Below, one piece after another: positions 45,531-54,504 of a DNA stretch of 64,000 nucleotides (its first letter is position 1; the number at the start of each line of letters is the position of its first letter). The DNA comes from Lysobacteraceae bacterium NML93-0399 (GTDB taxonomy: Bacteria; Pseudomonadota; Gammaproteobacteria; Xanthomonadales; Xanthomonadaceae): the NCBI GenBank assembly GCA_002307375.1, contig NTJI01000001.1, positions 744,001 to 808,000 of the forward strand, written 5' to 3'. Below the pieces are notes generated by a model. That model did not search any database, was not told the DNA's origin, and worked only from the letters and a program-made list of their open reading frames with translations. The translations under genes were made by a program, and so were the position numbers.

Positions 45531-46503
45531 CGGTCGTCTCCAGCGCATCGTCCGCCGCGTCGGGCAGGTCTTCGAGATGGGCATCGCGTGTGTCGTCGGG
45601 CAGCGTCTCGATGCGCGTCGACAGCCAGGCGTAGAACGCCGGGTCCTCGCGCCAGGTCGAGGTGTCGGATTCCACCAGCAGTTCGAAATCCGGTTCCGTC
45701 AGCAGTGCGATCTCGTCATCGAACGTGGCGGCCGGTGATGCTGCCGGCGGCAGAGCTTCGATGCGGATGGTGCCGTCGGCCTCGCCCGCCTGCCACGCAT
45801 CGCGCCAGGTCATCGCCAGCGCGGCCAGCATGATCAGCAACACCACCGCCTGCGCCGGCCACAACCAGCGCGCGCGCCGCCTGCCGGGCGCGACATCGGC
45901 GGGAATGTCCTCCGCGACCGCACGCTGCAGCGGGAACCGGCGCAGCGGCGGCACCTGTCCGCGCAGGGCCGCTTCGCGCAGGCCAGCAAGCCGGGCGAGC
46001 CGGTCGGGCGGCAGGGCGCGGATGGCGGCCTGCGCGGCATCGGCGATGCGGCGCCAGGCCTCCGGATCGGGGCTGCCGTCCTCGCGATGTGGAAGCGCCC
46101 GCTGCAGTCCGAGCCGATAGGTGGCCCGGGTGACGCCGAGCACCGTGGCGGCTTCGTGCTCGGCGAGGCCGGCGACCATCCGCAGCAGCACCGTGACCCG
46201 CGGGCCGCCCGACAGCCCCGCGAGCGCTGGCAGGCCGTCGCTGTCGTCGGGCAACGCCGCCGGGGCGCGAAGCGCAGGCGAGGTCAGCAACTGGGCCCAG
46301 AACCGGCGCGGCCAGTCCGGGAACGGTGTCGATGTCGCCAGCCGGGCGAATTCGGTCATTGCCACGGCCAGCGCGGCGTCACCGGCATCGATGTCGCCGC
46401 ACTGCCACTGCGCGAACGCGGCGGCACGCCGTTCGACGCCGCGCAGGAATGCGGCGACGGCCGAGGACATGCCGTGGGGGGCGGACTGCGGGGATCTGCT
46501 CAT
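45517..46503 (-). CDS. Degenerate ECF sigma factor-like protein with a transmembrane helix
   Basis: This 328-residue protein begins like an ECF sigma region 2 (FLRGVERRAAAFAQWQCGD, DWPRRFWAQLL) and has a region-4-like helix-turn-helix (about residues 100-137, MVAGLAEHEAATVLGVTRATYRLGL). A single transmembrane helix (about 213-233) and an acidic C-terminal tail follow. Sigma factors are normally soluble, so this is either a membrane-tethered regulator or a repurposed sigma fold. The pair with the downstream DUF3106 gene may be a small signalling unit. The ATG at 46503 was chosen because the longer frame runs into AT-rich intergenic DNA. Confidence 0.7.
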   Translation of the reverse strand: MSRSPQSAPHGMSSAVAAFLRGVERRAAAFAQWQCGDIDAGDAALAVAMTEFARLATSTPFPDWPRRFWAQLLTSPALRAPAALPDDSDGLPALAGLSGGPRVTVLLRMVAGLAEHEAATVLGVTRATYRLGLQRALPHREDGSPDPEAWRRIADAAQAAIRALPPDRLARLAGLREAALRGQVPPLRRFPLQRAVAEDIPADVAPGRRRARWLWPAQAVVLLIMLAALAMTWRDAWQAGEADGTIRIEALPPAASPAATFDDEIALLTEPDFELLVESDTSTWREDPAFYAWLSTRIETLPDDTRDAHLEDLPDAADDALETTDADL

Positions 46504-46928
46504 CGGGGCCTGCAGGTGCGACCGCGCATCATAGCGATCCGCCGCCGCACCCCCAGCCTTGACAGACGCGGCCGGAAACGCTCCACAGGCGCTTCGCGGC
46601 CGCACGGGTTGTTCACAGGGTTCACAATGCTGTCATCGCGCTGAAGATCGAGACCGCGGCATGCTGCATGACAACAATGTTTCACGGACAAGCTATTGAT
46701 TTGAAAGAATATTGATTGGATGGCACTTTTTTGTCCAACGAAGCGTTTACCCCACTGAATACCGCATAACGTTGCGCTCGCCAGTGTTCATGCACAGGCT
46801 TATCCACAGAACATGTGGATAAGCCGCAACCCCTTTTCTTTCGGGCACTTGCAGGCACAACGTCCAAGTCAAGACAGGTTCGGCGCGCAAATGATGGAAG
46901 CCGCCGGACGAGCCGATAGACTTTGCCG
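46504..46928. other. 425-bp intergenic region upstream of priA with an AT-rich stretch
   Basis: No gene is visible. Bases about 46681-46735 are markedly AT-rich for this genome (TATTGATTTGAAAGAATATTG). DnaA-box-like strings occur at 46609-46617 (TTGTTCACA), 46788-46796 (TCATGCACA) and in the palindrome listed separately. The region must also contain promoters for priA and the divergent sigma-like gene, which I cannot place reliably. Confidence 0.6.
46797..46825. promoter_or_regulatory. Palindrome of two perfect DnaA boxes
   Basis: TTATCCACA (46800-46808) and its inverse TGTGGATAA (46814-46822) are separated by five bases within a 12-bp perfect stem (GGCTTATCCACA / TGTGGATAAGCC). Both boxes match the consensus DnaA binding site exactly. 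Confidence 0.7.
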
Positions 46929-49157
46929 GTGTCCGACCCCGCCCCCGCCCCGCCGGTTCTGCGCATCGCCCTGCCGGTGCCCCTGCCGCAGCTCTTCGAC
47001 TATGCCCCGCCCGCCGGCTCGACCGCCTGTCCAGGCGACATCGGTCGCCGTGTCCGGGTACCGTTCGGGCCGCGAGAGCTGATCGGCATCGTCGCCGCGG
47101 TCGGTGCGCCCGAGGGTGCCAGCACCCTGCGCGAGGCCTTGGCCTGGCTCGACGATGCCCCGCTGCTCCACGGGGAGCTGGCGGCCTCCCTGCGCTGGCT
47201 GGCCCGCTACACCCACGCCCCGCTCGGCGAAGTACTGACCACCGCACTGCCAGCCGAACTGCGGCGCGGCGAACCACTGCCCGATACGCATGCCTGGGCC
47301 TGGCGTCTGACGTCGGCCGGCCACGCCGCGCTGGCCGGGCTCAAGACCGGTGCCCGTCCCCAGCGGCTGGCGGCCCTGCTGGCGCCCGGCCCTCGCGACG
47401 AGGACGCGCTGGATCTGGCGATGGATGACTGGCGCGTCGCCGCGCGGTCGCTGGCCGGGCGCGCGCTGGCCGAACGCTTTGCGATCCCCGCCTCGCAGCT
47501 TGCGCCTGCGCCGCAGCCCGGCCCGACGCTGCACGAGGAGCAGCGCGCGGCGGTCGAGGCGGTCGCCGCGTGCGACGGGTTCGGCGCCCTGCTGCTCGAC
47601 GGCGTCACCGGCAGCGGCAAGACCGAGGTCTACCTGCAGGCGATCGCCGGATGCCTGGCGCGCGGGCGCCAGGCCCTGGTGCTGGTGCCCGAGATCGGCC
47701 TGACCCCGCAGACGCTGGCGCGCTTCCGCGCCCGGCTCGGCGTGCCGGTGCATGCGCTGCATTCGGGCCTGGGCGATGCGGCGCGCGCCCGGGTCTGGGC
47801 CGCGGCGGCACGTGGCGAGGCGCGCGTGGTCGTGGGCACGCGCTCGGCGGTGTTCGTGCCGCTGCCCGAGGCAGGGCTGATCGTCGTCGACGAGGAACAC
47901 GACGGCAGCTACAAGCAGCAGGACGGCATCCGCTATCACGCCCGCGACTTCGCCCTGGTGCGCGGCAAGGCGCTCGAAGTGCCGGTGCTGCTGGGCAGCG
48001 CGACGCCGTCGCTGGAATCGCTGCAGAACGCGGTATCGGGCCGCTACGCGCACCTGCGGCTGACCCATCGCGCAGGTGCGGCCAAGCCCCCGGCCGTGCG
48101 CGTGCTCGACGTGCGCAAGCGCCCGCTCGAGGCCGGGCTTTCACCGGAGATGTTCGCCCAGATCTCGGTCGCGCTGGCCGCAGGCGGCCAGGTGCTGGTG
48201 TTCAAGAACCGGCGCGGCTACGCGCCCGTGCTGCTGTGCCACGACTGCGGCTGGAGCGCGCACTGCCCGCGCTGCAGCACGCCCGATCGCCCGCATCCGA
48301 TGACCGTGCACGCCGGGGGCCGGCGCCTGCAGTGCCATCACTGCGGCCATCGCGCGAGCGCACCGCCGGCCTGTCCCGATTGCGCCAGCCTGGGCCTGCA
48401 GCCGCAGGGCGTGGGCACCGAACGCATCGAGGAATTGCTGGCCGCGCGCTTTGCCGATGTACCGGTGCTGCGCATCGACCGCGGCAGTACCCGCCGGCGC
48501 GATGCACTCGAAGGCCTGCTCGGCGAACTCGGCACGCAGCCGGGCATCCTGATCGGCACGCAGATGCTGGCCAAAGGCCACGATCTGCCCAATCTCACCC
48601 TGGTCTGCGTGGTGGGCATCGACGAGGGGCTGTTTTCGGCCGACTTCCGCGCCGGCGAGAAACTCGCGCAGTTGTTGATCCAGGTCGCCGGCCGTGCCGG
48701 CCGCGCCGACAAGCCCGGCCTGGTGCTGTTGCAGACGCATCATCCCGAGCATCCGCTGTTGCTGACGCTGATCCGCGGCGGCTACCACGAGTTCGCGGCT
48801 GACGAACTTGCACAACGCGAGGCCGCCGGATTTCCGCCATTCGCGCCGCTGGCGCTGTTGCGTGCCGAATCGCAGAACGCCGAACCGCCGATGGCCTTCC
48901 TGCAGGCGGCGCGGCGCCTGTTCGCACCACACGCCGCGCGCGACGCGCACGGCATGCCGAACCTGCTGCTCGATGGCCCGGTGGTCGCCCCAATGCCGCG
49001 AAGGGCGGGCGTCTATCGTGCGCAGCTGCTGATCGCCTGCGACCAGCGCCCGCGCCTGCACGCGATTCTCGATGCAGTACTGCCGGACATCCACGCGCTG
49101 CCCGAAGCGCGGCGGGCGCGGTGGTCGCTGGATGTGGATCCGGTCGATCTGTATTAG
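46929..49157 (+). CDS. priA: Primosomal protein N' (replication restart helicase PriA)
   Basis: This protein of about 742 residues has an N-terminal DNA-binding domain (LRIALPVPLPQLFDY), a helicase core with GVTGSGKTEVY (Walker A) and VVDEEHDGSYKQ (DEEH box), a zinc-binding insert (CHDCGWSAHCPRC, then CHHCGH and CPDC) and GTQMLAKGHDLPNL. It reloads the replisome at stalled forks. The GTG at 46929 is the likeliest start; a TTG two codons earlier is possible. Its upstream region holds the DnaA-box palindrome. Confidence 0.93.
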   Translation: MSDPAPAPPVLRIALPVPLPQLFDYAPPAGSTACPGDIGRRVRVPFGPRELIGIVAAVGAPEGASTLREALAWLDDAPLLHGELAASLRWLARYTHAPLGEVLTTALPAELRRGEPLPDTHAWAWRLTSAGHAALAGLKTGARPQRLAALLAPGPRDEDALDLAMDDWRVAARSLAGRALAERFAIPASQLAPAPQPGPTLHEEQRAAVEAVAACDGFGALLLDGVTGSGKTEVYLQAIAGCLARGRQALVLVPEIGLTPQTLARFRARLGVPVHALHSGLGDAARARVWAAAARGEARVVVGTRSAVFVPLPEAGLIVVDEEHDGSYKQQDGIRYHARDFALVRGKALEVPVLLGSATPSLESLQNAVSGRYAHLRLTHRAGAAKPPAVRVLDVRKRPLEAGLSPEMFAQISVALAAGGQVLVFKNRRGYAPVLLCHDCGWSAHCPRCSTPDRPHPMTVHAGGRRLQCHHCGHRASAPPACPDCASLGLQPQGVGTERIEELLAARFADVPVLRIDRGSTRRRDALEGLLGELGTQPGILIGTQMLAKGHDLPNLTLVCVVGIDEGLFSADFRAGEKLAQLLIQVAGRAGRADKPGLVLLQTHHPEHPLLLTLIRGGYHEFAADELAQREAAGFPPFAPLALLRAESQNAEPPMAFLQAARRLFAPHAARDAHGMPNLLLDGPVVAPMPRRAGVYRAQLLIACDQRPRLHAILDAVLPDIHALPEARRARWSLDVDPVDLY

Positions 49158-49161
49158 GTGC

Positions 49162-49190
49162 CGGGATTAGGGATTGGGGATGCGGGATTC
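49162..49190. repeat. GGGATT-rich intergenic repeat
   Basis: Four GGGATT/GGGGAT units occur in a row between the convergent priA and NYN genes. The same kind of sequence, in both orientations, is found at 56991-57110. Confidence 0.6.
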
Positions 49191-49213
49191 GAAAAAGCGC
49201 CGCCGGATCGCCG

Positions 49214-50038
49214 CTACGGCTTTGTCGAGGCGGATTTCTTCGTGACTGCCTTGGCCGCTTTCTTCGGGGCTGCCTTGGGGGGCGGGATCCGCACGCAGAT
49301 CGACTTGCCGTCCTTGCGCATCTCGAACAGCCCGATCTCGGCCACCAGCCCGCTGAATTTGGCGTAGCCGTAGTTGCGCGAATCGAACGAGGCCTGGTTG
49401 CCGATCTGACCGCCCACCGCGGACAGATTGGCCCAGCCGTCCTCGCCGTCCGCAGCCGAGGTCACCGCCGTGCGCAGCATCTGCACCAGTCGCGTGTCCT
49501 GACGCATTTCGGCTCCGGTCTTGCGGGCCGAGCGGGCGGAGGCTCCAGTCGACGCGACACTCGACGCTTCATCCGCTTCGGTCTCCGCGCCCAGCGCCTC
49601 GAGGTAGGTGAAGCGCGAGCACGCACTCCGGAATGCCAGCGGCGTCTTGCTCTCGCCGAATCCGTAGACCTTCATGCCTTCGGTCAGCAGCCGCATCACC
49701 AGCGGGGTGAAATCGGCATCGCTGGACACGATCGCGAAGCCGTCGAGGTTGCGGGCGTACATCAGGTCCATCGCGTCGATGACCATCGCCATGTCCGAGG
49801 CGTTCTTGCCGGTGCTGTAGGCGAACTGCTGGATCGGCCGGATCGCGTACTCGTGCAGCACCTTCTCCCAGCCGACGAGGTGCTGGCTCTTCCAGTTGCC
49901 GTAGGCGCGGCGCACGTTGGCCACGCCGTGTCGCGCCACTTCGGCCAGGATCACGTCGATCTTCGCGGCCGGCGCGTTGTCGGCGTCGATCAGCAGCGCA
50001 ATGCGTGTCTCGTTGGCGATGCGGGTGTCGTGGGCCAT
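49214..50038 (-). CDS. NYN domain-containing protein, LabA/OST-HTH-like
   Basis: This 274-residue protein has an N-terminal NYN (PIN-like) nuclease fold with acidic residues at ALLIDADNAP, DMAMVIDAMDLMY and SSDADFTPLV. A C-terminal winged-helix-like module follows (DGWANLSAVGGQIG...DSRNYGYAKFSGLVAEIG), and the tail is Lys/Ala-rich. NYN proteins are predicted RNases, and this one may bind RNA through its basic end. It is the last gene of the pssA-holD-like-rimI cluster, 48 bp after rimI. Confidence 0.85.
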   Translation of the reverse strand: MAHDTRIANETRIALLIDADNAPAAKIDVILAEVARHGVANVRRAYGNWKSQHLVGWEKVLHEYAIRPIQQFAYSTGKNASDMAMVIDAMDLMYARNLDGFAIVSSDADFTPLVMRLLTEGMKVYGFGESKTPLAFRSACSRFTYLEALGAETEADEASSVASTGASARSARKTGAEMRQDTRLVQMLRTAVTSAADGEDGWANLSAVGGQIGNQASFDSRNYGYAKFSGLVAEIGLFEMRKDGKSICVRIPPPKAAPKKAAKAVTKKSASTKP

Positions 50039-50086
50039 GGCAGCTCCGGTCGGGGTGCGCAGTGCGCAATCGGTGGGGCGCGGCGG

Positions 50087-50554
50087 TCAGGCCGCGTCGA
50101 CGAACAACTCGCGCGCCATGACGATCGCGTCCTCGCGTCCGTTGTGCGCCGGGTAATAGCGTGGACGCCGGCCGATCTCGTTGAAACCTTCGTCGTGATA
50201 GAGCGCGATGGCATGCGGATTCGACGGCCGCACTTCGAGAAACACGCGCTGCGCGCCGTGCTGGCGCGCGATGTCGATCAGCGCGCGGAACAGGCGGCGG
50301 CCATGACCGCGCCCGTGCAGATCTGGGTCGATGCAGACATTGAGCACGTGCGCCTCGCCGGCCGCCACGCTCAGCACGCCGTAACCGGCGATCCGGCCGT
50401 CGACGTGCAACAGCCAGGCCGGGTAGGCCGCACGCAGGCAGTCGTCGAAGATGCCGCGCGTCCAGGGAAACGGATAGGCCCGCAGCTCCACCGCCATGAC
50501 CGCATCGACGTCGGCCGGCCGCATCGGGCGCATCGTCCACGTGCGCGGCGCCAT
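50087..50554 (-). CDS. rimI: Ribosomal protein S18 alanine N-acetyltransferase RimI
   Basis: This 155-residue GNAT acetyltransferase shows MRPADVDAVMAVELRAYPFPW at the start, the acetyl-CoA-binding NVCIDPDLHGRGHGRRL and the C-terminal EVRPSNPHAIALYHDEGF...RRPRYYP typical of RimI. It acetylates the N-terminus of S18 and may act on other proteins. It lies 37 bp downstream of a small holD-like gene, echoing the holD-rimI arrangement of E. coli. Confidence 0.9.
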   Translation of the reverse strand: MAPRTWTMRPMRPADVDAVMAVELRAYPFPWTRGIFDDCLRAAYPAWLLHVDGRIAGYGVLSVAAGEAHVLNVCIDPDLHGRGHGRRLFRALIDIARQHGAQRVFLEVRPSNPHAIALYHDEGFNEIGRRPRYYPAHNGREDAIVMARELFVDAA

Positions 50555-50591
50555 CACCTCGGCCGCGCCGCCGGGCGCAGGCGTGCCGGGC

Positions 50592-50846
50592 TCAGCCGCC
50601 ACGGGCGCGCAACCGTCGAAGTTGCGGCCACAGCGCGCGCTTGGCTGCGGCGTCGCGCAGCGCGGCCAGCGGGCCGAGAGTCTTGTACAGCGCGAACGCA
50701 TCGTCCGAGTCGCGCTGCAGGCCGGCAGCGCGCAGCAGGGCATCGACCAGCGGATCGTCGGGCAGCGTGCGGCCCGGCACCTGCACGCGATAGCGCGCAT
50801 GCCCCAGGGCATCGAGCGCGGCGCACTGCAGCGCGTCCCAGCTCAC
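50592..50846 (-). CDS. Small protein, possible minimal DNA polymerase III psi subunit (HolD-like)
   Basis: This 84-residue protein starts at a GTG overlapping the pssA stop (GTGA). Two segments resemble E. coli HolD: DPLVDALLRAAGL against DPLVSDVLRAL, and ALRDAAAKRALWPQL against DLRANPTARAALWQQI. The order is conserved and the gene precedes rimI, as holD does in E. coli. It is far shorter than the 137-residue E. coli psi, lacking the middle and C-terminal parts. The HolD assignment is inference from remembered sequence and synteny. Confidence 0.55.
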   Translation of the reverse strand: MSWDALQCAALDALGHARYRVQVPGRTLPDDPLVDALLRAAGLQRDSDDAFALYKTLGPLAALRDAAAKRALWPQLRRLRARGG

Positions 50847-51613
50847 GAGGCGGCCTCCGCGCCTCCGCGTCGGCGCAACATCCACAGCACCGGGCCCGAC
50901 AGCGCATACAGCACCGCGGCCGCGAGCAGGGTCTTGGGCGGATCCACCCACAGCGCGATCAGGATGCCGACCGCCACCACGAGTGCGACGAACGGCACGC
51001 GGTCGGACTTCGGCCCGGTGCCGCTGCCCTTGAAGCTGGTGTAGCGCACGCGGCTGACCATCAGCAGGCCGCAGGCCACCGTGACCCCCAGCGCAACGAA
51101 ACGCAGCGCATCGCCGGTGAAGTCGAGTTCGTGGCAGGTCCACACGAAACTCGCCATCAGGCCCGCCGCCGCCGGACTCGCCAGACCGACGAAATACCGC
51201 TTGTCGACCGTGGCCACCTGGCTGTTGAAGCGTGCCAGCCGCAGCGCCGCGCAGGCGGCATAGAGAAACGCGCCGAGCCAGCCGATCTTGCCGAGCGTGG
51301 GCCCGTCGAGGCGCATCGCCATCAGCGACCAGTGGTACATCACCAGGGCCGGCGCCAGGCCGAAGCTGATCAGGTCGGCGAGCGAGTCGTACTGCACACC
51401 GAACTCGCTCTGGGTATTGGTCAGGCGCGCGACGCGACCGTCGATGCCGTCGAGGATCGCCGCGACGAAGATCGCGATGCAGGCTGCACTGAAGCGGCCC
51501 TGCGAGGCAGCGATGATCGCGAAGAACCCCGCGAACAGGCCACCGGTGGTGAACAGGTTGGGCAGCAGGTAGATGCCGCGGCCGCGGCGCGGGGTCGGGT
51601 CGGTCTCGCTCAT
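50843..51613 (-). CDS. pssA: CDP-diacylglycerol-serine O-phosphatidyltransferase
   Basis: This 256-residue integral membrane enzyme makes phosphatidylserine from CDP-diacylglycerol and serine. The CDP-alcohol phosphotransferase signature DG(x2)GR(x2)AR...G(x3)D(x3)D is seen as DGIDGRVARLTNTQSEFGVQYDSLAD. About eight hydrophobic segments follow the polar N-terminus. The YLLPNLFTTGGLFAGFFAI beginning is typical of the class found in Bacillus and many proteobacteria. The start at 51613 keeps a short cytoplasmic N-terminus. It heads the minus-strand cluster. Confidence 0.92.
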   Translation of the reverse strand: MSETDPTPRRGRGIYLLPNLFTTGGLFAGFFAIIAASQGRFSAACIAIFVAAILDGIDGRVARLTNTQSEFGVQYDSLADLISFGLAPALVMYHWSLMAMRLDGPTLGKIGWLGAFLYAACAALRLARFNSQVATVDKRYFVGLASPAAAGLMASFVWTCHELDFTGDALRFVALGVTVACGLLMVSRVRYTSFKGSGTGPKSDRVPFVALVVAVGILIALWVDPPKTLLAAAVLYALSGPVLWMLRRRGGAEAAS

Positions 51614-51719
51614 GCGCCGCAGTGTAGCGCCTGCGCCGCGGCGCCCGTGGCGCAAGTTGCGCAGGCGCGCCGGGAGTGCTGCAATCGCCGCCACTTTCGC
51701 GCACCTGTCGGGGACCGCC

Positions 51720-52124
51720 ATGCGCCGCACCATCGTGACTGCCCTCGCGCTGCTCGTCGTCGCCGCGCCACTCGCCGCCGGCGAGGTCTACACCTGGAAG
51801 GACGCGCGCGGCGTCACGCATTATTCCCAGACCCCGCCGCCGCCCGGCACCCGCTTCGAGGTGCGCAGCGTGGCCGGCCGCGCCGCGCCGGCTACTCCAG
51901 CGCCCGCCGCCCCCGCCGCGACACCGGCCACGGCAAACGCCGCGGCGAACACCGACGGCGACCCGACCCAGTGCGCAATCGCCCGTGCCAACGTCGATGC
52001 ACTGCAGAGCGAGGACCCCGTGCAGCAGGTGGACGCCGACGGCACCCCGCGTCCGCTCGACGCGATCGCGCGCGCCGACCAGCTCGCCCTGTCCCAGGCC
52101 GCGGTGCGCGCCTACTGCCGCTGA
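51720..52124 (+). CDS. DUF4124 domain-containing exported protein
   Basis: This 134-residue protein has a signal peptide (TIVTALALLVVAAPLAAG) directly followed by the DUF4124 core VYTWKDARGVTHYSQTPPPPG. An Ala/Pro-rich linker and a C-terminal segment with two cysteines complete it. It resembles the pair at the left end of the window only in this domain. Function is unknown. It diverges from pssA. Confidence 0.82.
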   Translation: MRRTIVTALALLVVAAPLAAGEVYTWKDARGVTHYSQTPPPPGTRFEVRSVAGRAAPATPAPAAPAATPATANAAANTDGDPTQCAIARANVDALQSEDPVQQVDADGTPRPLDAIARADQLALSQAAVRAYCR

Positions 52125-52196
52125 GCGCCCCGCCCGCCCGGGGCGGCGCATGACGCGTGGCACAATGCCGGCCCGTTCCACAGCCGAATGCCGCCG

Positions 52197-53891
52197 ATGC
52201 GCCTGTCGCAGTTCCACCTCCGCACCGAAAAAGAAACGCCCGCCGACGCCGAGCTCGTCAGCCACAAGCTGATGCTCAAGGCCGGCATGCTGCGCAAGCT
52301 GGGCGCGGGCATCTATACCTGGTCGCCGCTGGGCCTGCGTGTGCTGCGCAAGGTCGAAGGCATCGTGCGCGAGGAAATGGACGCCGCCGGTGCGATCGAG
52401 CTGCTGATGCCGACCATCCAGCCGCGTGAGCTGTGGGAGGAAACCGGACGCTGGGACAAGTTCGGCCCGCAGCTGCTCAAGATCCAGGATCGCAAGGAGC
52501 AGGAATTCTGCTACGCGCCGACGGCCGAGGAAGTGGTCACCGAATTCGCACGTGGCGAACTGGCCAGCTACAAGCAGCTGCCGGTGAATTTCTACCAGAT
52601 CCAGACCAAGTTCCGCGACGAGATCCGCCCGCGTTTCGGCGTGATGCGTTCGCGCGAGTTCCTGATGAAGGACGCCTATTCGTTCGACATCGACGAGGCC
52701 GGCATGGCCGCGTCCTACCAGGCGATGCATGCGGCCTACACGCGCATCTTCACCCGTCTGGGTCTGGAGTTCCGCGCCGTGCAGGCCGACTCGGGTGCGA
52801 TCGGCGGCGATGCCTCGCAGGAATTCCACGTGCTCGCCGATTCGGGCGAGGACGCGCTGGTGTTCTCGACCGGTTCGGATTACGCGGCCAACGTGGAAAC
52901 CGCGCGCGCCGCCGCCCCCGCGCCGCGTGCGGAGGCGTCCGAGGCCATGCGCCGGGTCGAGACCCCGACCCAGAAGACCTGCGAGGACGTCGCCGCCCTG
53001 CTCGACGTTCCGCTCGCGCGCACGGTCAAGTCGGTCGCGCTGTTCGCCGACAAGACTTTCGTACTCGCCCTGGTGCGCGGCGACCACGCGGTCAACGAAA
53101 TCAAGCTCGCCAAGGTCGAGGGTCTGGCCGACTACCGCATGGCCACCGAGGCGGAGATCGCCGAATACCTGGGCAGCACGCCGGGTTTCCTCGGCCCGAT
53201 CGGGGCGGCGAAATCCATCCGCGTCGTCGCCGACCCGGAAGTCGCCGCGCTCGCCGATTTCGTGGTTGGCGCCAACGCAACCGGTTTCCACATCGCCGGC
53301 GTCAACTGGGGCCGCGACCTGCCCGAGCCCGACACCGTGGCCGACATCCGGGATGTCGTTGCCGGCGATCGCGCCGAGGACGGCGGCGAACTGAAACTCG
53401 TGCGCGGCATCGAAGTCGGGCATGTGTTCCAGCTGGGCCGCAAGTACGCGCAGGCGATGGACTTCAAGGTGCTCGACGCCAACGGCAAGGCGACCGTGCC
53501 TTTCATGGGCTGCTACGGCATCGGGGTGAGCCGCATCGTTGCCGCGGCGATCGAACAGAACCACGACGCCAACGGCATTCTGTGGCCGGCGGCGATGGCG
53601 CCCTGGCAGGTCGCGGTCTGCGTGATCAATCCCAAGGGCGAGGCGCATGTGGCCGAGGCGGCCGACGCGCTGTACGGCGAACTTCGCGCCGCGGGTTTGG
53701 ACACCGTGCTCGACGATCGCGGCCTGCGCCCGGGCGCGATGTTCGCCGACATCGAACTGGTCGGCATTCCGCATCGCGTGGTGGTCTCGGCGCGCGGGCT
53801 CGAATCAGGCACCTTCGAATACCGCGCACGCAGCGCCGGCGAATCGGAAAATCTCGATCGCGAAACCCTGCTGTCGCGCCTGCGCGGCTAG
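52197..53891 (+). CDS. proS: Prolyl-tRNA synthetase
   Basis: This 564-residue class II synthetase charges tRNA-Pro. [23 protein letters not shown] is the standard bacterial N-terminus, so the second ATG (52197) is preferred over the one at 52188. Motif 2 ([17 protein letters not shown]), the editing INS domain (about residues 225-400) and motif 3 ([17 protein letters not shown]) are all present. Two hairpins follow the stop codon. Confidence 0.97.
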   Translation: MRLSQFHLRTEKETPADAELVSHKLMLKAGMLRKLGAGIYTWSPLGLRVLRKVEGIVREEMDAAGAIELLMPTIQPRELWEETGRWDKFGPQLLKIQDRKEQEFCYAPTAEEVVTEFARGELASYKQLPVNFYQIQTKFRDEIRPRFGVMRSREFLMKDAYSFDIDEAGMAASYQAMHAAYTRIFTRLGLEFRAVQADSGAIGGDASQEFHVLADSGEDALVFSTGSDYAANVETARAAAPAPRAEASEAMRRVETPTQKTCEDVAALLDVPLARTVKSVALFADKTFVLALVRGDHAVNEIKLAKVEGLADYRMATEAEIAEYLGSTPGFLGPIGAAKSIRVVADPEVAALADFVVGANATGFHIAGVNWGRDLPEPDTVADIRDVVAGDRAEDGGELKLVRGIEVGHVFQLGRKYAQAMDFKVLDANGKATVPFMGCYGIGVSRIVAAAIEQNHDANGILWPAAMAPWQVAVCVINPKGEAHVAEAADALYGELRAAGLDTVLDDRGLRPGAMFADIELVGIPHRVVVSARGLESGTFEYRARSAGESENLDRETLLSRLRG

Positions 53892-53945
53892 GGTTATCCG
53901 GCGGGAAACCCGCCGTGGATTCAAGGGAAAATCCCAATCCTTTCA

Positions 53946-53969
53946 CGCCGCCTGCACCCGCAGGCGGCG
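53946..53969 (+). terminator. Hairpin downstream of proS
   Basis: The stem CGCCGCCTGC / GCAGGCGGCG has a four-base loop, followed by TCTTCGTAT. The T-run is weak, so this is a probable but not certain intrinsic terminator. A smaller stem (GGCGGG-AAA-CCCGCC) lies at 53900-53914. Confidence 0.5.
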
Positions 53970-54069
53970 TCTTCGTATACGGCGCATTTGTCGAATCCGG
54001 ATAATCCGCATTAAGATGCCGGCCATGCCAGGGACTGGTATTCCTTTTCACCACCCGGAGCCGACTTTA

Positions 54070-54444
54070 ATGGCGTCATTCGACCTCAATGCATTTTCCC
54101 CCCAGCAGCTCGATGCGCTGATCACCCAGGCCAAGCAGCGCAAGACGACACTGAAGAAGCGCAAGCCGATCGCGGCGGTCCGCAAGAAACTCACCGACCA
54201 GGCAGCGGCCGAGGGTTACAGCATCGCCGAACTGTTCGGCGGCAGCGCACCCCGCGCGGCGAGCACGGCATCGACCACCCGCACCAGCGCCACCAAGGGC
54301 CGCAAGCTCGGCAAGGTGCCGCCGAAGTACCGCAACCCGGCCAACAAGAACGAGACCTGGACCGGTCGTGGCAAGCAGCCGCTGTGGCTCGCCGCCCAGA
54401 CCAAGAAGGGCAAGAAGCTCGAGGAATTCCTGATCGAGAAGTGA
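54070..54444 (+). CDS. H-NS family DNA-binding protein
   Basis: This 124-residue basic nucleoid protein has a short N-terminal helical oligomerisation region with a KQRKTTLKKRKPIAAVRKKL stretch. The C-terminal H-NS DNA-binding motif follows, PKYRNPANKNETWTGRGKQP, close to the YRxPxxxxxTWSGRGRxP pattern. It probably silences AT-rich DNA. The ATG has GGAG nine bases upstream. A strong terminator follows the gene. Confidence 0.9.
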   Translation: MASFDLNAFSPQQLDALITQAKQRKTTLKKRKPIAAVRKKLTDQAAAEGYSIAELFGGSAPRAASTASTTRTSATKGRKLGKVPPKYRNPANKNETWTGRGKQPLWLAAQTKKGKKLEEFLIEK

Positions 54445-54466
54445 CCCTCCGGTCGCCTCGCATCCC

Positions 54467-54492
54467 ACGCCCGCCGCAAGGCGGGCGTTTTT
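54467..54492 (+). terminator. Intrinsic terminator after the H-NS family gene
   Basis: The stem CGCCCGCC-GCAA-GGCGGGCG is followed by five T residues, a textbook arrangement. It lies 23 bp after the stop codon. Confidence 0.92.
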
Positions 54493-54504
54493 CGTTGCCG
54501 ATAC

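Noticed and set aside
46504..46928. Chromosomal origin of replication
   Set aside because: DnaA boxes and AT-rich DNA are present, but the usual neighbours (dnaA, dnaN, rpmH) are absent; kept only as a possible DnaA-binding site.
16208..46928. Recent horizontal transfer of the pectin region as a genomic island
   Set aside because: Base composition and codon use look like the flanking core genes, and no integrase, tRNA end or direct repeat was seen at the borders.
50592..53774. A 1060-codon minus-strand frame over proS, the DUF4124 gene and pssA
   Set aside because: Most of it is the antisense of proS, a certain gene. Only the last 84 codons, which continue as the holD-like gene, are retained.
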